Part shown: positions 12,801-25,000 of the stretch, one piece after another
Numbering within the stretch: position 1 is the first letter of the stretch
Layout of the letters: each line of letters begins with the position of its first letter
From: Loxodes magnus
Lineage: Eukaryota > Ciliophora > Karyorelictea > Loxodida > Loxodidae
DNA length: 64,000 bases
Assembly (NCBI GenBank): GCA_946699065.1
Contig: CAMPDV010002369.1
Location: forward strand, 1-64,000
Direction of reading: 5' to 3'
The notes under the pieces: generated by a model
The model's input: the letters and a program-made list of their open reading frames with translations, nothing else
Databases searched by the model: none
What the model was told of the DNA's origin: nothing
Made by a program: the position numbers and the translations under genes

Positions 12801-14995
12801 GAAGTGGAGATTATACGGTGAGACTATGGGACGTCAAGACAGGTACCTGTAAGACCATGAGTGGTCACACTAGTCATGTATGATCTGTGGCTATATCCAG
12901 TGATTCAGAGTTCATCGTATCGGGAAGTTATGATAATACGGTGAGACTATGGGACGTCAAGACAGGTACCTGTAAGACCATGAGTGGTCACACTAGTTAA
13001 GTATTATCTGTGGCTATATCCAGTGATTCAGAGTTCATCGTATCGGGAAGTTATGATTATACGGTGAGACTATGGGAAGTCAAGACAGGTACCTGTAAGA
13101 CCATGAGTGGTCACACAAATTCTGTATATGCTGTGGCTATATCCAGTGATTCAGAGTTCATCGTATCGGGAAGTGGAGATTATACGGTGAGACTATGGGA
13201 CGTCAAGACAGGTACCTGTAAGACCATGAGTGGTCACACTAGTTAAGTATTATCCGTGGCTATATCCAGTGATTCAGAGTTCATCGTATCGGGAAGTGGA
13301 GATTATACGGTGAGACTATGGGACGTCAAGACAGGTACCTGTAAGACCATGAGTGGTCACACTAGTCATGTATGATCTGTGGCTATATCCAGTGATTCAG
13401 AGTTCATCGTATCGGGAAGTGCAGATTATACGGTGAGACTATGGGACGTCAAGACAGGTACCTGTAAGACCATGAGTGGTCACACTAGTTAAGTATTATC
13501 TGTGGCTATATCCAGTGATTCAGAGTTCATCGTATCGGGAAGTGGAGATTATACGGTGAGACTATGGGACGTCAAGACAGGTACCTGTAAGACCATGAGT
13601 GGTCACACTAGTTAAGTATGATCTGTGGCTATATCCAGTGATTCAGAGTTCATCGTATCGGGAAGTGCAGATAATACGGTGAGACTATGGGACGTCAAGA
13701 CAGGTACCTGTAAGACCATGAGTGGTCACACTAGTCATGTATGATCTGTGGCTATATCCAGTGATTCAGAGTTCATCGTATCGGGAAGTGGAGATTATAC
13801 GGTGAGACTATGGGACGTCAAGACAGGTACCTGTAAGACCATGAGTGGTCACACTAGTTATGTATTATCTGTGGCTATATCCAGTGATTCAGAGTTCATC
13901 GTATCGGGAAGTGGAGATTATACGGTGAGACTATGGGACGTCAAGACAGGTACCTGTAAGACCATGAGTGGTCACACTAGTTAAGTATTATCTGTGGCTA
14001 TATCCAGTGATTCAGAGTTCATCGTATCGGGAAGTGGAGATTATACGGTGAGACTATGGGACGTCAAGACAGGTACCTGTAAGACCATGAGTGGTCACAC
14101 TAGTTATGTATTATCTGTGGCTATATCCAGTGATTCAGAGTTCATCGTATCGGGAAGTAGAGATAATACGGTGAGACTATGGGACGTCAAGACAGGTACC
14201 TGTAAGACCATGAGTGGTCACACTAATTCTGTATTATCTGTGGCTATATCCAGTGATTCAGAGTTCATCGTATCGGGAAGTTATGATTATACGGTGAGAC
14301 TATGGGACGTCAAGACAGGTACCTGTAAGACCATGAGTGGTCACACTAATGTTGTATCTGCTGTGGCTATATCCAGTGATTCAGAGTTCATCGTATCGGG
14401 AAGTTATGATTATACGGTGAGACTATGGGACGTCAAGACAGGTACCTGTAAGACCATGAGTGGTCACACTAGTTAAGTATTATCTGTGGCTATATCCAGT
14501 GATTCAGAGTTCATCGTATCGGGAAGTTATGATTATACGGTGAGACTATGGGAAGTCAAGACAGGTACCTGTAAGACAATGAGTGGTCACACAGGTTATG
14601 TATGATCTGTGGCTATATCCAGTGATTCAGAGTTCATCGTATCGGGAAGTGGAGATTATACGGTGAGACTATGGGACGTCAAGACAGGTACCTGTAAGAC
14701 CATGAGTGGTCACACTAGTTAAGTATTATCTGTGGCTATATCCAGTGATTCAGAGTTCATCGTATCGGGAAGTGGAGATTATACGGTGAGACTATGGGAC
14801 GTCAAGACAGGTACCTGTAAGACCATGAGTGGTCACACTAGTTAAGTATTATCTGTGGCTATATCCAGTGATTCAGAGTTCATCGTATCGGGAAGTGCAG
14901 ATTATACGGTGAGACTATGGGACGTCAAAACAGGTACCTGTAAGACCATGAGTGGTCACACTAATTCTGTATCTGCTGTGGCTATATCCAGTGAT
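3845..14995 (+). CDS. WD40 array open frame, block B (needs stop reassignment)
   Basis: This block holds 3717 codons, about 91 WD40 blades, in a single uninterrupted phase between an extra base near 3843 and another near 14996. In-frame stops occur only at unit positions 13, 17, 38 and 40. The TGA at 13 appears at 8126-8128 and in three further copies near 8.99, 9.97 and 10.83 kb, always with Arg at 15. Keeping the frame over 11 kb is notable for a repeat, but recent amplification alone could produce it. The two flanking shifts may be sequencing errors, because the mirror arm lacks them. In that case blocks A and B are one frame. Confidence 0.35.
7213..10905 (+). repeat. Tandem duplication of a 15-unit block (1845 bp)
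   Basis: About 7213-9058 and about 9058-10905 have the same order of variants at 1845-bp spacing. Markers that repeat exactly are the GDN-NSVYA-GDY-GYV run (7475 and 9320), TGA at position 13 (8126 and 9971; 8987 and 10832) and the silent ACA for Thr31 (near 8550 and 10395). This is a higher-order repeat from a recent unequal exchange. The mirror arm carries the same arrangement near 21250-24940. Confidence 0.88.
8126..8128 (+). other. In-frame TGA at unit position 13 linked to Arg15
   Basis: GGA for Gly13 of the SGS motif is replaced by TGA, and AGA (Arg) always follows at position 15. Further copies lie near 8987, 9971 and 10832, with mirror copies near 21312, 22170, 23163 and 24025. Others are near 43452, 48613, 51313, 52309, 57228, 58085, 58815, 59685 and 59930. 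Glu (GAA) also occurs at this position near 55260, 56240 and 60790, so position 13 is not fixed as Gly. Confidence 0.85.
10870..12993 (+). repeat. Duplicated block at 11-unit spacing (1353 bp)
   Basis: The tract at about 10870-11640 recurs at about 12223-12993. Shared markers are TAG at position 17, then the ATGAGGGGTAAC form (Ser33 to Arg with His35 to Asn) near 11013 and 12366, then ADY, NSVYA, GDY, TAA at 38 and the silent TCC for Ser41. The copies are identical over the shared part as far as I compared them. Confidence 0.85.
13994..14476 (+). CDS. Four-blade WD40 stretch open under the standard code
   Basis: A 160-codon stretch inside the array with no stop. Its four blades have x-D-x triplets GDY, RDN, YDY and YDY and linking blocks SYVLS, NSVLS and NVVSA. 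The apparent GTG start is simply the Val codon that opens every unit, so it is not a believable initiation site. The stretch ends where the next unit carries TAA at position 38. It is best read as part of the larger array frame. An identical protein lies in the mirror arm at 17677-18159. Confidence 0.2.
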   Translation: MAISSDSEFIVSGSGDYTVRLWDVKTGTCKTMSGHTSYVLSVAISSDSEFIVSGSRDNTVRLWDVKTGTCKTMSGHTNSVLSVAISSDSEFIVSGSYDYTVRLWDVKTGTCKTMSGHTNVVSAVAISSDSEFIVSGSYDYTVRLWDVKTGTCKTMSGHTS

Positions 14996-16070
14996 CTCAG
15001 AGTTCATCGTATCGGGAAGTGGAGATTATACGGTGAGACTATGGGACGTCAAGACAGGTACCTGTAAGACCATGAGTGGTCACACTAGTCATGTATGATC
15101 TGTGGCTATATCCAGTGATTCAGAGTTCATCGTATCGGGAAGTTATGATAATACGGTGAGACTATGGGACGTCAAGACAGGTACCTGTAAGACCATGAGT
15201 GGTCACACTAGTCATGTATGATCTGTGGCTATATCCAGTGATTCAGAGTTCATCGTATCGGGAAGTGGAGATTATACGGTGAGACTATGGGACTTCAAGA
15301 CAGGTACCTGTAAGACCATGAGTGGTCACACTAATTCTGTATTATCTGTGGCTATATCCAGTGATTCAGAGTTCATCGTATCGGAAGTGGAGATTATACG
15401 GTGAGACTATGGGACGTCAAGACAGGTACCTGTAAGACCATGAGTGGTCACACTAGTTATGTATTATCCGTGGCTATATCCAGTGATTCAGAGTTCATCG
15501 TATCGGGAAGTGGAGATTATACGGTGAGACTATGGGACGTCAAGACAGGTACCTGTAAGACCATGAGTGGTCACACTAGTTAAGTATTATCTGTGGCTAT
15601 ATCCAGTGATTCAGAGTTCATCGTATCGGGAAGTGGAGATTATACGGTGAGACTATGGGACGTCAAGACAGGTACCTGTAAGACAATGAGTGGTCACACA
15701 GGTTATGTATGATCTGTGGCTATATCCAGTGATTCAGAGTTCATCGTATCGGGAAGTGGAGATTATACGGTGAGACTATGGGAAGTCAAGACAGGTACCT
15801 GTAAGACAATGAGTGGTCACACAGGTTATGTATGATCTGTGGCTATATCCAGTGATTCAGAGTTCATCGTATCGGGAAGTGGAGATTATACGGTGAGACT
15901 ATGGGACGTCAAGACAGGTACCTGTAAGACAATGAGTGGTCGTACAGGTTATGTATGATCTGTGGCTATATCCAGTGATTCAGAGTTCATCGTATCGGGA
16001 AGTGGAGATTATACGGTGAGACTATGGGGACGTCAAGACAGGTACCTGTAAGACCATGAGTGGTCACACT

Positions 16071-16084
16071 AGTCATACATGACT
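16071..16084. other. Inversion point of the palindrome (2-nt centre)
   Basis: The forward array stops inside the variable block after AGTCAT (16071-16076). Two bases, AC, follow, and then ATGACT begins the reverse array. The right arm is the reverse complement of the left arm extended by GT, the two bases that normally follow AGTCAT in a unit. The switch is therefore a fold-back with a 2-nt asymmetry and no inserted sequence. Such a tight centre fits snap-back priming, a missed-adapter or template-complement chimeric read, or a real fold-back inversion. Confidence 0.92.
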
Positions 16085-19000
16085 AGTGTGACCACTCATG
16101 GTCTTACAGGTACCTGTCTTGACGTCCCATAGTCTCACCGTATAATCTCCACTTCCCGATACGATGAACTCTGAATCACTGGATATAGCCACAGATCATA
16201 CATAACCTGTACGACCACTCATTGTCTTACAGGTACCTGTCTTGACGTCCCATAGTCTCACCGTATAATCTCCACTTCCCGATACGATGAACTCTGAATC
16301 ACTGGATATAGCCACAGATCATACATAACCTGTGTGACCACTCATTGTCTTACAGGTACCTGTCTTGACTTCCCATAGTCTCACCGTATAATCTCCACTT
16401 CCCGATACGATGAACTCTGAATCACTGGATATAGCCACAGATCATACATAACCTGTGTGACCACTCATTGTCTTACAGGTACCTGTCTTGACGTCCCATA
16501 GTCTCACCGTATAATCTCCACTTCCCGATACGATGAACTCTGAATCACTGGATATAGCCACAGATAATACTTAACTAGTGTGACCACTCATGGTCTTACA
16601 GGTACCTGTCTTGACGTCCCATAGTCTCACCGTATAATCTCCACTTCCCGATACGATGAACTCTGAATCACTGGATATAGCCACGGATAATACATAACTA
16701 GTGTGACCACTCATGGTCTTACAGGTACCTGTCTTGACGTCCCATAGTCTCACCGTATAATCTCCACTTCCCGATACGATGAACTCTGAATCACTGGATA
16801 TAGCCACAGATAATACAGAATTAGTGTGACCACTCATGGTCTTACAGGTACCTGTCTTGACGTCCCATAGTCTCACCGTATAATCTCCACTTCCCGATAC
16901 GATGAACTCTGAATCACTGGATATAGCCACAGATCATACATGACTAGTGTGACCACTCATGGTCTTACAGGTACCTGTCTTGACGTCCCATAGTCTCACC
17001 GTATTATCATAACTTCCCGATACGATGAACTCTGAATCACTGGATATAGCCACAGATCATACATGACTAGTGTGACCACTCATGGTCTTACAGGTACCTG
17101 TCTTGACGTCCATAGTCTCACCGTATAATCTCCACTTCCCGATACGATGAACTCTGAATCACTGGATATAGCCACAGCAGATACAGAATTAGTGTGACCA
17201 CTCATGGTCTTACAGGTACCTGTTTTGACGTCCCATAGTCTCACCGTATAATCTGCACTTCCCGATACGATGAACTCTGAATCACTGGATATAGCCACAG
17301 ATAATACTTAACTAGTGTGACCACTCATGGTCTTACAGGTACCTGTCTTGACGTCCCATAGTCTCACCGTATAATCTCCACTTCCCGATACGATGAACTC
17401 TGAATCACTGGATATAGCCACAGATAATACTTAACTAGTGTGACCACTCATGGTCTTACAGGTACCTGTCTTGACGTCCCATAGTCTCACCGTATAATCT
17501 CCACTTCCCGATACGATGAACTCTGAATCACTGGATATAGCCACAGATCATACATAACCTGTGTGACCACTCATTGTCTTACAGGTACCTGTCTTGACTT
17601 CCCATAGTCTCACCGTATAATCATAACTTCCCGATACGATGAACTCTGAATCACTGGATATAGCCACAGATAATACTTAACTAGTGTGACCACTCATGGT
17701 CTTACAGGTACCTGTCTTGACGTCCCATAGTCTCACCGTATAATCATAACTTCCCGATACGATGAACTCTGAATCACTGGATATAGCCACAGCAGATACA
17801 ACATTAGTGTGACCACTCATGGTCTTACAGGTACCTGTCTTGACGTCCCATAGTCTCACCGTATAATCATAACTTCCCGATACGATGAACTCTGAATCAC
17901 TGGATATAGCCACAGATAATACAGAATTAGTGTGACCACTCATGGTCTTACAGGTACCTGTCTTGACGTCCCATAGTCTCACCGTATTATCTCTACTTCC
18001 CGATACGATGAACTCTGAATCACTGGATATAGCCACAGATAATACATAACTAGTGTGACCACTCATGGTCTTACAGGTACCTGTCTTGACGTCCCATAGT
18101 CTCACCGTATAATCTCCACTTCCCGATACGATGAACTCTGAATCACTGGATATAGCCACAGATAATACTTAACTAGTGTGACCACTCATGGTCTTACAGG
18201 TACCTGTCTTGACGTCCCATAGTCTCACCGTATAATCTCCACTTCCCGATACGATGAACTCTGAATCACTGGATATAGCCACAGATAATACATAACTAGT
18301 GTGACCACTCATGGTCTTACAGGTACCTGTCTTGACGTCCCATAGTCTCACCGTATAATCTCCACTTCCCGATACGATGAACTCTGAATCACTGGATATA
18401 GCCACAGATCATACATGACTAGTGTGACCACTCATGGTCTTACAGGTACCTGTCTTGACGTCCCATAGTCTCACCGTATTATCTGCACTTCCCGATACGA
18501 TGAACTCTGAATCACTGGATATAGCCACAGATCATACTTAACTAGTGTGACCACTCATGGTCTTACAGGTACCTGTCTTGACGTCCCATAGTCTCACCGT
18601 ATAATCTCCACTTCCCGATACGATGAACTCTGAAATCACTGGATATAGCCACAGATAATACTTAACTAGTGTGACCACTCATGGTCTTACAGGTACCTGT
18701 CTTGACGTCCATAGTCTCACCGTATAATCTGCACTTCCCGATACGATGAACTCTGAATCACTGGATATAGCCACAGATCATACATGACTAGTGTGACCAC
18801 TCATGGTCTTACAGGTACCTGTCTTGACGTCCCATAGTCTCACCGTATAATCTCCACTTCCCGATACGATGAACTCTGAATCACTGGATATAGCCACGGA
18901 TAATACTTAACTAGTGTGACCACTCATGGTCTTACAGGTACCTGTCTTGACGTCCCATAGTCTCACCGTATAATCTCCACTTCCCGATACGATGAACTCT

Positions 19001-22000
19001 GAATCACTGGATATAGCCACAGCATATACAGAATTTGTGTGACCACTCATGGTCTTACAGGTACCTGTCTTGACTTCCCATAGTCTCACCGTATAATCAT
19101 AACTTCCCGATACGATGAACTCTGAATCACTGGATATAGCCACAGATAATACTTAACTAGTGTGACCACTCATGGTCTTACAGGTACCTGTCTTGACGTC
19201 CCATAGTCTCACCGTATTATCATAACTTCCCGATACGATGAACTCTGAATCACTGGATATAGCCACAGATCATACATGACTAGTGTGACCACTCATGGTC
19301 TTACAGGTACCTGTCTTGACGTCCCATAGTCTCACCGTATAATCTCCACTTCCCGATACGATGAACTCTGAATCACTGGATATAGCCACAGATCATACAT
19401 GACTAGTGTGACCACTCATGGTCTTACAGGTACCTGTCTTGACGTCCCATAGTCTCACCGTATTATCATAACTTCCCGATACGATGAACTCTGAATCACT
19501 GGATATAGCCACGGATAATACTTAACTAGTGTGACCACTCATGGTCTTACAGGTACCTGTCTTGACGTCCCATAGTCTCACCGTATAATCTCCACTTCCC
19601 GATACGATGAACTCTGAATCACTGGATATAGCCACAGCATATACAGAATTTGTGTGACCACTCATGGTCTTACAGGTACCTGTCTTGACGTCCCATAGTC
19701 TCACCGTATAATCTGCACTTCCCGATACGATGAACTCTGAATCACTGGATATAGCCACAGCAGATACAACATTAGTGTTACCCCTCATGGTCTTACAGGT
19801 ACCTGTCTTGACGTCCCATAGTCTCACCGTCTAATCTCTACTTCCCGATACGATGAACTCTGAATCACTGGATATAGCCACAGATCATACATGACTAGTG
19901 TGACCACTCATGGTCTTACAGGTACCTGTCTTGACGTCCCATAGTCTCACCGTATAATCTCCACTTCCCGATACGATGAACTCTGAATCACTGGATATAG
20001 CCACAGATCATACATGACTAGTGTGACCACTCATGGTCTTACAGGTACCTGTCTTGACTTCCCATAGTCTCACCGTATTATCTGCACTTCCCGATACGAT
20101 GAACTCTGAATCACTGGATATAGCCACAGATAATACATAACCTGTGTGACCACTCATGGTCTTACAGGTACCTGTCTTGACGTCCCATAGTCTCACCGTA
20201 TAATCATAACTTCCCGATACGAATGAACTCTGAATCACTGGATATAGCCACAGATAATACATGACTAGTGTGACCACTCATGGTCTTACAGGTACCTGTC
20301 TTGACGTCCCATAGTCTCACAGTCTAATCTCCACTTCCCGATACGATGAACTCTGAATCACTGGATATAGCCACAGCATATACAGAATTTGTGTGACCAC
20401 TCATGGTCTTACAGGTACCTGTCTTGACGTCCATAGTCTCACCGTATAATCTCCACTTCCCGATACGATGAACTCTGAATCACTGGATATAGCCACAGAT
20501 CATACATGACTAGTGTGACCACTCATGGTCTTACAGGTACCTGTCTTGACGTCCCATAGTCTCACCGTATTATCATAACTTCCCGATACGATGAACTCTG
20601 AATCACTGGATATAGCCACAGATCATACATGACTAGTGTGACCACTCATGGTCTTACAGGTACCTGTCTTGACGTCCCATAGTCTCACCGTATAATCTCC
20701 ACTTCCCGATACGATGAACTCTGAATCACTGGATATAGCCACAGATCATACATGACTAGTGTGACCACTCATGGTCTTACAGGTACCTGTCTTGACGTCC
20801 CATAGTCTCACCGTATAATCTCCACTTCCCGATACGATGAACTCTGAATCACTGGATATAGCCACGGATAATACTTAACTAGTGTGACCACTCATGGTCT
20901 TACAGGTACCTGTCTTGACGTCCCATAGTCTCACCGTATAATCTCCACTTCCCGATACGATGAACTCTGAATCACTGGATATAGCCACAGCATATACAGA
21001 ATTTGTGTGACCACTCATGGTCTTACAGGTACCTGTCTTGACGTCCCATAGTCTCACCGTATAATCTGCACTTCCCGATACGATGAACTCTGAATCACTG
21101 GATATAGCCACAGCAGATACAACATTAGTGTTACCCCTCATGGTCTTACAGGTACCTGTCTTGACGTCCCATAGTCTCACCGTCTAATCTCTACTTCCCG
21201 ATACGATGAACTCTGAATCACTGGATATAGCCACAGATCATACATGACTAGTGTGACCACTCATGGTCTTACAGGTACCTGTCTTGACGTCCCATAGTCT
21301 CACCGTATAATCTCTACTTCACGATACGATGAACTCTGAATCACTGGATATAGCCACAGCAGATACAACATTAGTGTGACCACTCATGGTCTTACAGGTA
21401 CCTGTCTTGACGTCCCATAGTCTCACCGTATTATCATAACTTCCCGATACGATGAACTCTGAATCACTGGATATAGCCACAGATCATACATGACTAGTGT
21501 GACCACTCATGGTCTTACAGGTACCTGTCTTGACGTCCCATAGTCTCACCGTATAATCTCCACTTCCCGATACGATGAACTCTGAATCACTGGATATAGC
21601 CACAGATCATACATGACTAGTGTGACCACTCATGTCTTACAGGTACCTGTCTTGACGTCCCATAGTCTCACCGTATAATCTCCACTTCCCGATACGATGA
21701 ACTCTGAATCACTGATATAGCCACAGATCATACATAACCTGTGTGACCACTCATTGTCTTACAGGTACCTGTCTTGACGTCCCATAGTCTCACCGTATAA
21801 TCATAACTTCCCGATACGATGAACTCTGAATCACTGGATATAGCCACAGATAATACTTAACTAGTGTGACCACTCATGGTCTTACAGGTACCTGTCTTGA
21901 CGTCCCATAGTCTCACCGTATAATCTCCACTTCCCGATACGATGAACTCTGAATCACTGGATATAGCCACAGCATATACAGAATTTGTGTGACCACTCAT

Positions 22001-25000
22001 GGTCTTACAGGTACCTGTCTTGACGTCCCATAGTCTCACCGTATAATCTCCACTTCCCGATACGATGAACTCTGAATCACTGGATATAGCCACAGATCAT
22101 ACATGACTAGTGTGACCACTCATGGTCTTACAGGTACCTGTCTTGACGTCCCATAGTCTCACCGTATAATCTCTACTTCACGATACGATGAACTCTGAAT
22201 CACTGGATATAGCCACAGATAATACATAACTAGTGTGACCACTCATGGTCTTACAGGTACCTGTCTTGACGTCCCATAGTCTCACCGTATTATCATAACT
22301 TCCCGATACGATGAACTCTGAATCACTGGATATAGCCACAGATCATACATGACTAGTGTGACCACTCATGGTCTTACAGGTACCTGTCTTGACGTCCCAT
22401 AGTCTCACCGTATAATCTCCACTTCCCGATACGATGAACTCTGAATCACTGGATATAGCCACAGATCATACATGACTAGTGTGACCACTCATGGTCTTAC
22501 AGGTACCTGTCTTGACGTCCCATAGTCTCACCGTATAATCTCCACTTCCCGATACGATGAACTCTGAATCACTGGATATAGCCACAGATCATACATAACC
22601 TGTGTGACCACTCATGGTCTTACAGGTACCTGTCTTGACGTCCCATAGTCTCACCGTATAATCTCCACTTCCCGATACGATGAACTCTGAATCACTGGAT
22701 ATAGCCACAGCATATACAGAATTTGTGTGACCACTCATGGTCTTACAGGTACCTGTCTTGACGTCCCATAGTCTCACCGTATTATCTCCACTTCCCGATA
22801 CGATGAACTCTGAATCACTGGATATAGCCACAGATCATACATGACTAGTGTGACCACTCATGGTCTTACAGGTACCTGTCTTGACGTCCCATAGTCTCAC
22901 CGTATAATCATAACTTCCCGATACGATGAACTCTGAATCACTGGATATAGCCACAGATCATACATGACTAGTGTGACCACTCATGGTCTTACAGGTACCT
23001 GTCTTGACGTCCCATAGTCTCACCGTATAATCATAACTTCCCGATACGATGAACTCTGAATCACTGGATATAGCCACAGATCATACATGACTAGTGTGAC
23101 CACTCATGGTCTTACAGGTACCTGTCTTGACGTCCCATAGTCTCACCGTATAATCTCTACTTCACGATACGATGAACTCTGAATCACTGGATATAGCCAC
23201 AGCAGATACAACATTAGTGTGACCACTCATGGTCCTTACAGGTACCTGTCTTGACGTCCCATAGTCTCACCGTATTATCATAACTTCCCGATACGATGAA
23301 CTCTGAATCACTGGATATAGCCACAGATCATACATGACTAGTGTGACCACTCATGGTCTTACAGGTACCTGTCTTGACGTCCCATAGTCTCACCGTATAA
23401 TCTCCACTTCCCGATACGATGAACTCTGAATCACTGGATATAGCCACAGATCATACATGACTAGTGTGACCACTCATGGTCTTACAGGTACCTGTCTTGA
23501 CGTCCCATAGTCTCACCGTATAATCTCCACTTCCCGATACGATGAACTCTGAATCACTGGATATAGCCACAGATCATACATAACCTGTGTGACCACTCAT
23601 TGTCTTACAGGTACCTGTCTTGACGTCCCATAGTCTCACCGTATAATCATAACTTCCCGATACGATGAACTCTGAATCACTGGATATAGCCACAGATAAT
23701 ACTTAACTAGTGTGACCACTCATGGTCTTACAGGTACCTGTCTTGACGTCCCATAGTCTCACCGTATAATCTCCACTTCCCGATACGATGAACTCTGAAT
23801 CACTGGATATAGCCACAGCATATACAGAATTTGTGTGACCACTCATGGTCTTACAGGTACCTGTCTTGACGTCCCATAGTCTCACCGTATAATCTCCACT
23901 TCCCGATACGATGAACTCTGAATCACTGGATATAGCCACAGATCATACATGACTAGTGTGACCACTCATGGTCTTACAGGTACCTGTCTTGACGTCCCAT
24001 AGTCTCACCGTATAATCTCTACTTCACGATACGATGAACTCTGAATCACTGGATATAGCCACAGATAATACATAACTAGTGTGACCACTCATGGTCTTAC
24101 AGGTACCTGTCTTGACGTCCCATAGTCTCACCGTATTATCATAACTTCCCGATACGATGAACTCTGAATCACTGGATATAGCCACAGATCATACATGACT
24201 AGTGTGACCACTCATGGTCTTACAGGTACCTGTCTTGACGTCCCATAGTCTCACCGTATAATCTCCACTTCCCGATACGATGAACTCTGAATCACTGGAT
24301 ATAGCCACAGATCATACATGACTAGTGTGACCACTCATGGTCTTACAGGTACCTGTCTTGACGTCCCATAGTCTCACCGTATAATCTCCACTTCCCGATA
24401 CGATGAACTCTGAATCACTGGATATAGCCACAGATCATACATAACCTGTGTGACCACTCATGGTCTTACAGGTACCTGTCTTGACGTCCCATAGTCTCAC
24501 CGTATAATCTCCACTTCCCGATACGATGAACTCTGAATCACTGGATATAGCCACAGCATATACAGAATTTGTGTGACCACTCATGGTCTTACAGGTACCT
24601 GTCTTGACGTCCCATAGTCTCACCGTATTATCTCCACTTCCCGATACGATGAACTCTGAATCACTGGATATAGCCACAGATCATACATGACTAGTGTGAC
24701 CACTCATGGTCTTACAGGTACCTGTCTTGACGTCCCATAGTCTCACCGTATAATCATAACTTCCCGATACGATGAACTCTGAATCACTGGATATAGCCAC
24801 AGATCATACATGACTAGTGTGACCACTCATGGTCTTACAGGTACCTGTCTTGACGTCCCATAGTCTCACCGTATAATCATAACTTCCCGATACGATGAAC
24901 TCTGAATCACTGGATATAGCCACAGATCATACATGACTAGTGTGACCACTCATGGTCTTACAGGTACCTGTCTTGACGTCCCATAGTCTCACCGTATAAT

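Larger units (their letters stand above)
1..16076 (+). repeat. WD40-encoding 123-bp tandem array, forward part
   Basis: About 131 head-to-tail copies of a 123-bp (41-codon) unit lie here with no spacer or intron. Each unit encodes one WD40 blade: [14 protein letters not shown], a variable x-D-x triplet, TVRLW, D/E then [14 protein letters not shown], and a variable five-residue block. Hallmarks are the GH pair at unit positions 34-35, LWD at 21-23 and the turn Asp at 16. The phase is constant from 1 to about 3840, shifts by one base there, and holds to about 14995. WD40 blades form protein-binding beta-propellers, usually of seven blades, so this is about 18 propellers' worth. The window starts inside a unit, so the array continues to the left. 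Whether the array is expressed cannot be decided from sequence. Confidence 0.97.
1..16076 (+). repeat. Left arm of 16-kb near-perfect inverted repeat
   Basis: Every landmark in this arm has a partner in 16079-32147 on the opposite strand. Paired coordinates sum to 32155 at the centre, about 32153 at 11-15 kb, 32151-32152 at 6.6-10 kb and 32147 at the outer edge. That drift means only a few net single-base indels over 16 kb. Rare variants are shared: the GTT for Gly at unit position 34 (near 930 and 31214), the CGT in place of CAC near 15942 and 16209, and the ATGAGGGGT form near 11013 and 21135. Indels private to this arm include an extra G near 3843, an extra C near 14996, a lost G near 15383 and an extra G near 16028. 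The arm may extend beyond the window. Confidence 0.93.

Noticed and set aside
15040..15070. Alternative-frame C-terminus following [15 protein letters not shown] near 15000-15067
   Set aside because: It is a shadow frame created by a one-base gain near 14996. The mirror arm lacks the gain, so it is probably an error.
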